DNA from: an uncultured Actinomycetes bacterium
Lineage (GTDB): Bacteria; Actinomycetota; Actinomycetes; Nanopelagicales; Nanopelagicaceae
DNA length: 41,610 nucleotides
NCBI GenBank assembly: GCA_903874255.1
Contig: CAIQRN010000004.1
Location: 1 to 41,610, forward strand
Direction: 5' to 3'
The notes under the pieces were generated by a model. The model had not been told where the DNA came from, did not search any database, and saw nothing but the letters and a program-made list of their open reading frames with translations. Made by a program: the position numbers and the translations under genes. Below, one piece after another: positions 8,656 to 19,740 of the stretch (the first letter of the stretch is position 1; each line of letters opens with the position of its first letter).

Positions 8656-8661
8656 ATAATG
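8656..8661 (-). promoter_or_regulatory. Possible leaderless -10 box of glgX
   Basis: CATTAT on the minus strand ends six bases before the GTG start. No purine-rich ribosome site exists between the upstream stop and this start. Weaker than the TANNNT cases elsewhere because the first base is C. Confidence 0.35.
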
Positions 8662-8682
8662 CCGTAAAAGCCAGGCTTTGGG

Positions 8683-9531
8683 TTACGAAACTCGCGCTTC
8701 AAACACCTCTGGGATGCCAGCTTCTCGATGATTAACAAACTCCGGATAATAAATTACTGCACTTGTTTCCTGGTTAGACCTAAAAATCCTTCTGAGATAC
8801 TCGCATCCAATCAAATAGAGTGCGGCAGGCAACAAATCAACAGATCTCTTGAGAAACCACGGCGTTCCATTTCTTAACATCCATTTTATTGACTCAGACT
8901 TTGGCTTAACCGTGATCGGCTCAAAAGTTATTGGTGAGATATCCCAACGACTGCTTAGAATTTCGCGAAAGTGATGTGCGAGTAGCTGATGCCCAAATTT
9001 TGAAGGATGCATTCGGTCAATGTGCCAAACTTTTCTTTCGTAAATTCCTTCTAAATCGCGGGTTCGTAAAATCTGAGAGCCAAACTCTGCTGCGATTGCT
9101 TGGGTGACTTGATTGACCGCATTTATTCGCCGTTTTAGAACGGTACCTAAAGTTTTTGGCATAGGAACGATTTGGGTGGGATCGTGTAGTTGCAAGAGAA
9201 GGACTTCAGAGCCCGCAGCTTTAAGCGTCTTTATTATGATGCGCAGATTTTGATGAAGGTGTTGCGGGGAAAATCCATTACGCAGCGCATCATTTCCTCC
9301 AACAATAACTGCGGTAATCGTTGGCTGGTGAATTATGGCTTTAGGGAGTTGATCGATAAGCACTTCATCAGATTTTGCACCTGGACGCGAAAGATTTACA
9401 TAAACGAGAGGATCTTGAAAGTTTTTCGCTAAGTAATAGCTCCAACCTTTTGAAACCCCGTTGATATCGGTATCGCCGACGCCTGAAGCCGCGCTATCGC
9501 CTAAAACTGCGAAAACTGCGACTGGTTTCAT
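8683..9531 (-). CDS. SGNH/GDSL-family hydrolase
   Basis: A 282-residue protein whose first ~200 residues are an SGNH esterase/lipase domain: block I GDSAASG with Ser13, block III GGND at 78-81, and block V DRMHPSKFGHQ with Asp172 and His175. These give the usual serine-histidine-aspartate site for ester hydrolysis or acyl transfer. The last ~80 residues lie outside the core. No signal peptide is evident, so it probably acts in the cytoplasm. Its start abuts the stop of the upstream glycosyltransferase, so an acyl ester on a mannolipid or glycolipid is an attractive but unproven substrate. Confidence 0.82.
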   Translation of the reverse strand: MKPVAVFAVLGDSAASGVGDTDINGVSKGWSYYLAKNFQDPLVYVNLSRPGAKSDEVLIDQLPKAIIHQPTITAVIVGGNDALRNGFSPQHLHQNLRIIIKTLKAAGSEVLLLQLHDPTQIVPMPKTLGTVLKRRINAVNQVTQAIAAEFGSQILRTRDLEGIYERKVWHIDRMHPSKFGHQLLAHHFREILSSRWDISPITFEPITVKPKSESIKWMLRNGTPWFLKRSVDLLPAALYLIGCEYLRRIFRSNQETSAVIYYPEFVNHREAGIPEVFEARVS

Positions 9532-10680
9532 TTATGCCGCCCGTAACTTTCTTTTTACTTCAGAGTTGTCGCCATGTAGTTTCAACATAAGTGCAAGCGT
9601 TGCGCTCCAAGGAAAATTCTCTGCCTGATGAAAGCATCGTGAAGACAGGTTTGGATCGTTGCGCATTTCAAGAACATTCTCGATTGCATTTGCAAATTCA
9701 TGTCCGGTATTTCCGGCGACAGCACCAACTGGTTGAGCAGTATCTATTAACAAGAACTCACCAACTGCACTGGTATTTGAAGCCACCACTGGAGTACCTG
9801 CAGCAAGAGATTCCAATGCGGCTAGACAGAAAGTTTCAATTGGTCCTGGTGCTAGTGAAACATCGGCAGATGCCAGAATTTCAGCCAAACGTTCGCGATC
9901 GGCAATATATCCAAGAAAAGTTACTGGAAGCCCTTTGCTTCTCTCACGTAGTTCACCATACATAGGGCCGATGCCAACATAAATTAATCGCGCATTAATT
10001 CCACGCTCTAACAAAATCTTAAGCGCCTCAATTGATCGCCCTGGATGCTTTTCACGTGACATGCGCCCACAGTGAACTAGTAGGACGTTCGCACCTTGTA
10101 GAAGATCTGAGCGAAACTCTTCATTTCGAAGATATGGTGAAAACTTATCTAAATCAACACCTAGTGGAACTCTGACTAGATTTGTTGCCTTGATATCTTT
10201 AAATTCCTTAGAAGCGAACTCTGTCGTAGTAATTACGTGCCTGAATCGTGAAGAAAGCCGGCGGTTATGCCAATCCACAATTTTCTTTAACGAAAACGGG
10301 AAATAGTTCTTAGCCAAGCCGCTCAAAGTTTCATGGCTAAAAACCACTGCCCCAATATTTCTCTTCCCTGCCCAAGCACCGATTTTAGAAAGGGTAAAAC
10401 GATCTGAAATCTCTAAAACATCAGGCTTCAATGCTATGAGAAGTTTCTTCACATCACGGTTGTTGCGAATAATGCGGTAACCACCACTAAAGGGGATCTC
10501 TATTGATGGAAGTGTAATTTTTGTACCGCTCGTTGACTCTTCACAATAGAAACCAGTTCCTGGAACGATGTATGTAAATGCATGTCCGCGAGCCACGTAA
10601 CCAGTGCCTAATTGGTGCAGTGTTGTCTTAATTCCGCCTGACTTTGGCCCGTAGAAATTAGCGATATGAACTATTTTCAT
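9532..10680 (-). CDS. GT4-family glycosyltransferase
   Basis: A 382-residue GT-B retaining glycosyltransferase. The N-terminal GPKSGGIKTTLHQLG glycine-rich donor/acceptor loop (about 11-25), HCGRMSREKHPG near 203-214, and the E-x7-E motif ETFCLAALE (282-290) are typical of GT4 enzymes using nucleotide sugars. It overlaps the upstream MgtA-like gene by four bases and abuts the SGNH hydrolase. Context suggests mannosylation or glucosylation of an envelope lipid; donor and acceptor cannot be fixed from sequence. Confidence 0.82.
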   Translation of the reverse strand: MKIVHIANFYGPKSGGIKTTLHQLGTGYVARGHAFTYIVPGTGFYCEESTSGTKITLPSIEIPFSGGYRIIRNNRDVKKLLIALKPDVLEISDRFTLSKIGAWAGKRNIGAVVFSHETLSGLAKNYFPFSLKKIVDWHNRRLSSRFRHVITTTEFASKEFKDIKATNLVRVPLGVDLDKFSPYLRNEEFRSDLLQGANVLLVHCGRMSREKHPGRSIEALKILLERGINARLIYVGIGPMYGELRERSKGLPVTFLGYIADRERLAEILASADVSLAPGPIETFCLAALESLAAGTPVVASNTSAVGEFLLIDTAQPVGAVAGNTGHEFANAIENVLEMRNDPNLSSRCFHQAENFPWSATLALMLKLHGDNSEVKRKLRAA

Positions 10681-11819
10681 GCAACATTTTCCTCTGCTAC
10701 AAGGGACTCTTTAAACATAATCTCGCGATAGTGGCTAATAAGTTGGCTGTTTACTACCTGCCAATTTCGTTCTATGACTGATTCCCGTGTTCTTTGCAGC
10801 AAAGTAAAAGGATCTTGCAGTTGTATCAACATATTTAGTGCGTGATTAAGTGCAACAGAATCTGCTGTGTCAATTAGATATCCCGTCCACCCATGCTTAA
10901 CTAGATCTACTGGCCCTCCAGTGTTTGGTGCGATGACAGGAACGCCAGATGCCAATGCTTCTTGTATTGATTGACAAAAAGTCTCATGTTTTCCAGTATG
11001 AACAAAATAATCAAGTGATGCATAGTGGCGAGCTAAATCATCTCCACCTTGGTATCCAGCAAAATAAGCATTTGGAAGTGACTTCTCGAGTTTTTGACGT
11101 GCCGGACCATCCCCAACAATTACAAGCTGAATATCATCGCGTGCATCTAAAACTGCCAAATCATCGACACGTTTTTCATTTGCAAGTCTTCCAACATATC
11201 CGACAATTTTTCGATCAGTACGTTCACCTAAGATTTCACGTCGCAGATTTAAATCGCGTTTATCCGGAGAAAAGCGAAGCGAGTCAACGCCGCGTTGCCA
11301 CAAGTGAACATTCTTTACACCGCTTTCTTCCAAATCGCGACAAGACCATGTAGAAGGCGCCAAAGTGCGATCTGTAGATGAGTGAATTTTTGCGACCCAT
11401 TTTTTTAAAGTGTTATGTGCGACAGTTAAACCATAGTGACGAGCAAAACCTGCAATATCAGTTTGGTATACCGACAGAGTTGGAATATCTAGTTTTTGTG
11501 CAATCTTTGTTACGTATTTTCCAAGAAAAATTGGCGAAGCTAGGTGGATTACATCTGGCGCAAAACCATCAAGAAGCTGTTCTAAATTACGTTGTGGAAA
11601 TGCCAATGGAATTAAGCCTTTCATTTCTAAGCTTGGAACTCGCTTGACACGAAAACCTGCATACTCCTTTGGACCGTCGATGCTCTCAGGTGCAATGACC
11701 AGAGCTTGATGACCTTGCGCCCGAAGATGCTCCAAAATTCGTAGAACTGAGTTGGTTACTCCATTTACCTGCGGTAGAAAAGATTCAGTAACTACTGCCA
11801 CTCGGATCGGTGTACTCAT
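10677..11819 (-). CDS. MgtA-like GDP-mannose-dependent alpha-mannosyltransferase
   Basis: A GT4 enzyme closely resembling mycobacterial/corynebacterial MgtA (formerly called PimB), which mannosylates a glucuronosyl diacylglycerol anchor to build lipomannan-like glycolipids. Seen: VAVVTESFLPQVNGVTNSV at the N-terminus, VVIAPE-type sheet ends, VYQTDIAGFARHYG, GYVGRLANEKRVDDL and the E-x7-E motif ETFCQSIQE. The ORF track starts at 11888, but I prefer the internal ATG at 11819 (380 residues): family proteins begin about there, and GATTAT lies seven bases upstream, fitting a leaderless start. It heads the nine-gene minus-strand cluster. Confidence 0.82.
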   Translation of the reverse strand: MSTPIRVAVVTESFLPQVNGVTNSVLRILEHLRAQGHQALVIAPESIDGPKEYAGFRVKRVPSLEMKGLIPLAFPQRNLEQLLDGFAPDVIHLASPIFLGKYVTKIAQKLDIPTLSVYQTDIAGFARHYGLTVAHNTLKKWVAKIHSSTDRTLAPSTWSCRDLEESGVKNVHLWQRGVDSLRFSPDKRDLNLRREILGERTDRKIVGYVGRLANEKRVDDLAVLDARDDIQLVIVGDGPARQKLEKSLPNAYFAGYQGGDDLARHYASLDYFVHTGKHETFCQSIQEALASGVPVIAPNTGGPVDLVKHGWTGYLIDTADSVALNHALNMLIQLQDPFTLLQRTRESVIERNWQVVNSQLISHYREIMFKESLVAEENVA

Positions 11820-11826
11820 GGTGCAA

Positions 11827-11832
11827 ATAATC
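11827..11832 (-). promoter_or_regulatory. Possible leaderless -10 box of the mgtA-like gene
   Basis: GATTAT on the minus strand, seven bases before the ATG at 11819. It supports the shorter start and would drive the whole minus-strand cluster down to accD6. A good -35 at 17 bp is not evident. Confidence 0.4.
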
Positions 11833-11916
11833 AGCCAGCGTGAAAGACTCAACCTTGGATTGAGGTTACGTGTTGGCAAATCCCGCATGAAATCTTGAAA
11901 CGGAGATGGCGGGCAT

Positions 11917-11935
11917 GGTTACTGGCTAGTAACCT
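11917..11935 (+). promoter_or_regulatory. etfB leaderless promoter with overlapping dyad
   Basis: TAACCT (11930-11935) lies six bases before the etfB ATG, and no Shine-Dalgarno is present, so transcription would begin at or next to the start codon. The box overlaps the right arm of a perfect dyad GGTTAC-tggcta-GTAACC (11917-11934), placed where a repressor would block RNA polymerase. The dyad would not be in the transcript. Confidence 0.5.
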
Positions 11936-11941
11936 ATCCTC

Positions 11942-12727
11942 ATGAAGATTGCCGTCTGCGTAAAACAGGTTCCCGACTCATGGGCTGAAAAAAAGATGGT
12001 CGGTGGGTTACTAGATCGCTCCAACGTTGATGCAGTTCTTAATGATTTAGATGAATATGCAGTCGAAGAAGCGTTGCGAATTGCCGAAGCTCATGGAGGA
12101 AATGAAGAGGGTGGATCGAACACGGTCACGGTTATCTCGATGGGTCCAGAGCGAGCAAGTGAAGCAATTCGTAAAGCACTTTCGATGGGCGCAAATGGTG
12201 CGATATTAGTTAGCGATGTGATTTTGTCTGGTGCAGATGCGTTGGTAACGGCCGAAGTTTTATCGGCGGTTATTTCTAAAGAAGGTTTTGACATTGTTAT
12301 TTGCGGAACCGAATCAACTGATGCCCGCATGAGCGTTGTGCCGGCGATGTTAAGTGAAAAATTGGGATGGGCGCAGTTAACTTTTGCTTCCAGAGTAGAA
12401 GTCGATCCAAGCGCCTCTACTGTCTCAATTACACGCGTAACAGAGGCGGGTGTTGATGAGATTGTTGGGCAGTTCCCATGCGTAGTCAGTGTTGTCGAAA
12501 AGATAAATGAACCGCGGTATCCATCGTTTAAGGGAATCATGGCGGCAAAAAAGAAGTCGATTGAGATTCGCGATTTTGCGAGTACGGGATCAGATTTCAC
12601 ACAATCTTGGTCAGAAGTTGTTGATGCTTCACCACGACCTCCGCGTGCTGCGGGAGTGGTTGTGACAGATGATGGAAGCGCAAGTCAGAAGCTGGTTGAT
12701 TTCTTAGTAGAAAAGAAGTTGATATGA
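11942..12727 (+). CDS. etfB: Electron transfer flavoprotein beta subunit
   Basis: A 261-residue EtfB. MKIAVCVKQVPDS at the N-terminus, the VISMGPERASEAIRKALSMGAN nucleotide-binding segment and the FPCVVSVVEKINEPRYPSFKGIMAAKKK recognition loop are diagnostic. With EtfA it accepts electrons from acyl-CoA and other dehydrogenases via FAD. It overlaps etfA by four bases (ATGA). This pair commonly precedes a cysteine desulfurase and mnmA in actinobacteria, as here. No SD is seen; start chosen by homology and by the -10 placement. Confidence 0.93.
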   Translation: MKIAVCVKQVPDSWAEKKMVGGLLDRSNVDAVLNDLDEYAVEEALRIAEAHGGNEEGGSNTVTVISMGPERASEAIRKALSMGANGAILVSDVILSGADALVTAEVLSAVISKEGFDIVICGTESTDARMSVVPAMLSEKLGWAQLTFASRVEVDPSASTVSITRVTEAGVDEIVGQFPCVVSVVEKINEPRYPSFKGIMAAKKKSIEIRDFASTGSDFTQSWSEVVDASPRPPRAAGVVVTDDGSASQKLVDFLVEKKLI

Positions 12728-13671
12728 GCAGCGTTTTAATTCTTGCCGATTTTGTCGGCGAAAAAGCCACTAAAGCAACGGTTGAATTAGCAACAGCTGG
12801 CGCTCGCATGGGAGAGGTAAGTGCACTTGTCTTAGCACCAGTAGGTAAAGGCGCAGCATATGCGGCAACGGTGAATCAGGGTGCAATTTCTAAAGTGATT
12901 GTCATCGAGTCAGATGCATTTGCGATGCATGGGGTTGGCGCAGTGGCTGAAGCTTTTTCTTATGTCATTACTGAAAAGAAAGCTGATGTTGCATTATTTG
13001 TTTCACATGCATTTGGAAAAGAAGTTGCAGGACGTGTTGCAATGAGATTAAGGGCTGGAATAATCACCGATGCTGTTGATGTCGCAGCCGATAAAACAAC
13101 AACTCAATTAGTTTTCGGCGGCTCTACGACAGTGCATTCAAAAGTTTCAACAGCGCTTTCGATTATTACGATTAGACCAAATACGATTTCGGCAGATTTT
13201 GTTTCATCTGTACCTGTTGTTGAAAATATGGCAATCGAGTTTTCGGAGAATTCTAAGAAAGCAACCATCAAATCTTCGCAACCACCAGTTAAGGGCGGAC
13301 GTCCTGAATTAACTGAGGCAAATATCGTTGTCTCCGGTGGTCGTGGAACAAATGGCGATTTTGCAGCAGTTGAGGCTTTTGCCGATTCATTAGGTGCAGC
13401 CGTTGGCGCATCGCGCGCAGCAACAGATGCCGGCTGGTATCCGCATTCACATCAAGTGGGTCAAACCGGAAAAACTGTGAGCCCACAGCTCTATGTGGCA
13501 TGTGGAATTTCAGGTGCAATTCAGCATCGCGCCGGCATGCAGACTTCGAAATTAATTGTGGTTGTTAATAAAGATGCCGAGGCGCCGCTCTTTGAACTAG
13601 CTGATTTTGGCGTTGTAGGCGATTTATTCGCAGTACTGCCTACTGCTACAGAAGGCGTTAAAGCCCGCTAA
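12724..13671 (+). CDS. etfA: Electron transfer flavoprotein alpha subunit
   Basis: A 315-residue EtfA with the C-terminal FAD-binding domain clear: [52 protein letters not shown] and the final [23 protein letters not shown]. It is the FAD-carrying partner of EtfB, coupled to it by a four-base overlap. Electrons would pass to an ETF dehydrogenase (FixC/ETF-QO type) not encoded here. Confidence 0.94.
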   Translation: MSSVLILADFVGEKATKATVELATAGARMGEVSALVLAPVGKGAAYAATVNQGAISKVIVIESDAFAMHGVGAVAEAFSYVITEKKADVALFVSHAFGKEVAGRVAMRLRAGIITDAVDVAADKTTTQLVFGGSTTVHSKVSTALSIITIRPNTISADFVSSVPVVENMAIEFSENSKKATIKSSQPPVKGGRPELTEANIVVSGGRGTNGDFAAVEAFADSLGAAVGASRAATDAGWYPHSHQVGQTGKTVSPQLYVACGISGAIQHRAGMQTSKLIVVVNKDAEAPLFELADFGVVGDLFAVLPTATEGVKAR

Positions 13672-13674
13672 CCC

Positions 13675-13680
13675 TAAGAT
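13675..13680 (+). promoter_or_regulatory. Leaderless -10 box of the cysteine desulfurase gene
   Basis: TAAGAT ends seven bases before the ATG at 13688. The intervening TGACCCC has no ribosome site. This implies that the iscS-mnmA-ligA run has its own promoter just after etfA. Confidence 0.5.
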
Positions 13681-13687
13681 TGACCCC

Positions 13688-14829
13688 ATGTCATCTATCT
13701 ATGTCGATCATGCGGCAACTACGCCAATGGTTGAAACATGTTTTAGCGCGATGACCGCACAAATGCTTCAACTCGGAAACCCTTCGAGCTTACATACCAA
13801 TGGGCGTGCAACTCGGAAAACATTGGAAGATGCTCGAGAATCTTTGGCTAAAGAAATCGGCGCATTGCCGGGGGAGATTATTTTTACCGCTTCAGGAACC
13901 GAAGCAAACAATATTGCGCTTAAGGGAATCTTTTGGTCAGCGCGCAAGAATGGTCGCAATGTCGTAATAATTTCTGCCATCGAACACCATGCAGTTCTAG
14001 ATCCTGCGCACTGGTTAGCAGAGCATGAAGGTGCTGAGGTAATCCAAGTTCCAGTTGATAGTGAAGGCCTCATCGATTTAGATTTTCTACAAGAAACCCT
14101 AAATACTCGTCGTGATGAAATTGCAGTTATTTCAATCATGCATTCAAATAATGAAACGGGAGTCATTCAGCCTATTTCAGAGGTAGTTAAATTGGCGGGC
14201 GAGATTCCAGTGCATAGCGATGCCGTGCAAAGTTTTAAGAAAACACCTCTTTCGTTTTCAGAGTTAGGTTTATTTGCTTTAACTTTGAGCGCACACAAAG
14301 TTGGTGGGCCACTTGGTATTGGTGCGTTAATTTTGCGGCGTACAGTTGAAATTCCGGCGCTACTTCATGGCGGGGGACAAGAGCGTGAAATAAGAAGTGG
14401 CACTTTAAATGCGCCAGGCATTGTTGGTTTTGCCGTAGCTGCATCAAGTAACCACTACGACGCACTTAGAGTGGAAGAATTGCGAGATTCATTTATCGCC
14501 GGCGTACGAAAAGTAATTCCTGATGCAACGGTTAATGGAGTTAATGCAAAGCGCTTACCTGGAATTGTTAATATTACTTTTCCTGGAACACAAAGTGACA
14601 CTTTGCTTCTATTGATGGATGGACAAGGTGTTTCATGTTCAACGGGTTCTGCATGTAGTGCAGGTGTGCATGAAGCCAGCCATGTATTAATTGCAATGGG
14701 TCATAACGTCCAGACTGCTCAGTCATCGCTTCGATTCTCATTTGGTGCAACAAGTACACAAGCCGACGTTGACTATGTAGTGTCAGTACTTCCTGATGTA
14801 ATTGCTCGTGGACGGGCGGCTAATCTTTC

Positions 14830-14833
<4 letters not shown>
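13688..14833 (+). CDS. Cysteine desulfurase (IscS/NifS group)
   Basis: A 381-residue PLP enzyme converting cysteine to alanine and enzyme-bound persulfide. PLP lysine is Lys204 in LSAHKVGG, the N-terminal [10 protein letters not shown] is typical, and the persulfide cysteine is Cys323 in STGSACSAG. The four-base overlap with mnmA indicates that it supplies sulfur for tRNA 2-thiouridine; it may also feed Fe-S assembly. It is not fused to any carrier. IscS and NifS names are used interchangeably for this group, so I leave the symbol empty. Confidence 0.92.
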
Positions 14834-17927
<3,094 letters not shown>

Positions 17928-17933
17928 TAGGAT
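17928..17933 (+). promoter_or_regulatory. Leaderless -10 box of the 40-aa ORF / nadD unit
   Basis: TAGGAT lies seven bases before the ATG at 17941; the gap TTTGCCC has no ribosome site. It starts immediately after the ligA stop region. Confidence 0.5.
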
Positions 17934-17940
17934 TTTGCCC

Positions 17941-18063
17941 ATGATCAACAAAGCCGCCGAGACAGTTCGCGAACTTCCAATGCCAGCATATGCATATGGC
18001 ATTATCGCTTTTTCTGTCCTTTCTCTATTTCTTTATTTAGTTCTTCGCCTAGACCGGGATTAA
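17941..18063 (+). CDS. Small membrane protein (40 aa) upstream of nadD
   Basis: Too short for the ORF track. It reads MINKAAETVRELPMPAYAYG followed by a hydrophobic helix IIAFSVLSLFLYLVLRL and a charged DRD end. This gives one membrane segment (about residues 18-36) with a cytoplasmic amphipathic start. The stop TAA is one base before the nadD start, so nadD is probably translated by coupling. A TANNNT box sits seven bases upstream. From memory, similar short ORFs occur near nadD in other actinobacteria, but I cannot verify this here. Function unknown. Confidence 0.72.
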   Translation: MINKAAETVRELPMPAYAYGIIAFSVLSLFLYLVLRLDRD

Positions 18064-18064
18064 T

Positions 18065-18616
18065 TTGTCCCGAGTTGGAATATACGGCGGAACATTTGAT
18101 CCGATTCACTTAGGTCATCTGCACGTAATCACTCAGCTTTTTGAAAAAGATCTAGTCGATGAGTTATTAGTAGTTCCCGCTGGTCAACCTTTACTTCGCG
18201 AACAAGCACCATTTGCTTCTGGTGCACAGCGCTACACAATGTGCGAATTGGCAATTTCATCTTTGCCGGATGAAATTCGAAAAAAAGTTAGAGTTGATCA
18301 AATAGAAGTTCTGCGTCAAGGCCCTAGTTATGCAATCGACACGGTTCAAGCCATTAAAGCTGCTCATCCAAGAGATCAGATTTTCTTGATCATGGGGACT
18401 GATGCCTTTGCAAAAATTGATGATTGGCATAATTCGGCAGAACTGAAGTCGCTAGTTTCGATTATTTGCATCGATCGGCCTGGATTTACACCTGCAGGAA
18501 TAGATATAGCCGCACTTGAAGTATCGGCTACCTCAATTCGAGCGGGATTAAGCGGGCAAGTTCCGGAGAAAGTAGCTGCATATATACGGGAGAATGGGCT
18601 CTATGACAATCAGTAG
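18065..18616 (+). CDS. nadD: Nicotinate-nucleotide adenylyltransferase
   Basis: A 183-residue nucleotidyltransferase making deamido-NAD from nicotinate mononucleotide and ATP. GIYGGTFDPIHLGHL holds the (H/T)xGH site near residues 5-19, and VSATSIRAGL near 160 is the ISSTxIR-like phosphate motif. It starts with TTG directly after the 40-residue ORF. NadD makes the NAD precursor that the neighbouring LigA ultimately consumes, although the pairing is probably accidental. Confidence 0.94.
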   Translation: MSRVGIYGGTFDPIHLGHLHVITQLFEKDLVDELLVVPAGQPLLREQAPFASGAQRYTMCELAISSLPDEIRKKVRVDQIEVLRQGPSYAIDTVQAIKAAHPRDQIFLIMGTDAFAKIDDWHNSAELKSLVSIICIDRPGFTPAGIDIAALEVSATSIRAGLSGQVPEKVAAYIRENGLYDNQ

Positions 18617-18980
18617 CAAAACCAACGAGATCACCCAAGTTGCCGCCCATGCCATTATTGAAAAAATCGGCACAGATTTAATTGCTATCGATTTATCCGA
18701 TCAATTAGTTCTCAGTGAAGTTTTCTTAATCGCGACCGGTCAAAATTCAGCACAAGTCGATGCAATCGCCGATGAGGTAGAACGCAAATTGCACGCCGTT
18801 GGTGAAAAACCAGCACGCCGTGAAAAAGGTGCCGAATGGATATTGCTAGATTATTCAGATTTAGTAGTTCATATTCAAAGCACAGAATTACGTAAGTACT
18901 ACATGTTAGATCGACTTTGGAATGACTGCCCAATAATTGAACTAGATGCGGTAAAGGAAGCTGCCGCACATGGTCGGTAA
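18603..18980 (+). CDS. rsfS: Ribosomal silencing factor RsfS
   Basis: A 125-residue RsfS/Iojap/YbeB protein that binds uL14 and blocks subunit joining under starvation. The signature is DYSDLVVHIQSTELRKYYMLDRLWNDC. The track starts at 18594, but the ATG at 18603 has GGAGA about ten bases upstream, better spacing than the earlier ATG. It overlaps the end of nadD and the start of the phosphatase gene, the standard nadD-rsfS-phosphatase order. Confidence 0.92.
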   Translation: MTISSKTNEITQVAAHAIIEKIGTDLIAIDLSDQLVLSEVFLIATGQNSAQVDAIADEVERKLHAVGEKPARREKGAEWILLDYSDLVVHIQSTELRKYYMLDRLWNDCPIIELDAVKEAAAHGR

Positions 18981-19620
18981 TCGAATTGTAGTTTGGCGAC
19001 ATGGTCAAACTGATTGGAATAAAATAAATCGATTCCAAGGCCATTCAGATATCCCGCTTAACGAAGTAGGAAAGATTCAAATTACTCATGCGGCTCAGAT
19101 ACTTGCCGGAATGAATCCAACGCAAATTATTTCAAGTGATTTAGGGCGGGCGGTTGAAACCGCACAAGCTCTAGCGCAATTAACTGGATTAACAGTGAGT
19201 GCGCACGAGACTTTGCGTGAAACAAATGGTGGATTGTGGGAAGGAAAAACCGGATCACAAAACCGTGCCGAAGATTTCCATAACTTTATTCGCTGGATTG
19301 ATGGAGATGATAATCCGGCCGGTACGACAGGAGAGCGTCGCAGCGAAGTTGCCTCACGCGCCGTAGGTGAGATTCTTAAAGCTTTAGAAGGTAAAACAGA
19401 TCAATTATTGGTTGTAGCAACTCATGGCGGAACTGCACGATGCATCCTCGGAGAACTACTTCAATTGCCGATGTCGCATTGGGGTGTACTAGGCGGACTT
19501 TCAAATGCATCGTGGTCTGTCCTGCAACGTAATCCCCGACAATGGAATTTGGTGGAGCACAACGCTGGATCTATTCCAGAACCTGTTTATGGTGAAGAAA
19601 GCGGAGCGACTTTCGTTTAA
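18970..19620 (+). CDS. Histidine phosphatase (phosphoglycerate mutase-like)
   Basis: A 216-residue histidine phosphatase superfamily protein. VVWRHGQTDWN (about 7-17) carries the phospho-accepting RHG histidine, FQGHSDIPLN follows, and VATHGGTARCILGELL near 150 has the second histidine. It overlaps rsfS by 11 bases. Homologues in this position are called broad-specificity phosphatases or, in some actinobacteria, glucosyl-3-phosphoglycerate phosphatases; I cannot choose between these. True glycolytic mutase activity is unlikely from the context. Confidence 0.82.
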   Translation: MVGNRIVVWRHGQTDWNKINRFQGHSDIPLNEVGKIQITHAAQILAGMNPTQIISSDLGRAVETAQALAQLTGLTVSAHETLRETNGGLWEGKTGSQNRAEDFHNFIRWIDGDDNPAGTTGERRSEVASRAVGEILKALEGKTDQLLVVATHGGTARCILGELLQLPMSHWGVLGGLSNASWSVLQRNPRQWNLVEHNAGSIPEPVYGEESGATFV

Positions 19621-19641
19621 TTCGGTCTCATCACTATGCGG

Positions 19642-19647
19642 TAAGGT
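19642..19647 (+). promoter_or_regulatory. Possible -10 box of tRNA-Ala
   Basis: TAAGGT lies 17 bases before the mature tRNA 5' end, giving a short leader for RNase P to remove. No matching -35 is convincing. Confidence 0.3.
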
Positions 19648-19664
19648 CTGCACTTGAAGTAAAT

Positions 19665-19737
19665 GGGGCTATAGCGCAGCTGGTAGCGCACCTGCATGGC
19701 ATGCAGGGGGTCAGGGGTTCAAATCCCCTTAGCTCCA
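19665..19737 (+). tRNA. tRNA-Ala (anticodon GGC)
   Basis: A 73-base cloverleaf: acceptor GGGGCTA/TAGCTCC with one G-U pair, D-arm GCGCAGCTGGTAGCGC, anticodon stem CCTGC/GCAGG with loop ATGGCAT (anticodon GGC), variable loop, and T-arm AGGGGTTCAAATCCCCT. Discriminator base is A. The 3' CCA is not encoded: the next bases are CAT followed by the leuS ATG. It reads GCC and GCU codons. Confidence 0.96.
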
Positions 19738-19740
19738 CAT

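Noticed and set aside
19696-19740. Track start of leuS ([14 protein letters not shown]...)
   Set aside because: These codons are the 3' half of tRNA-Ala; the true protein starts at 19741.
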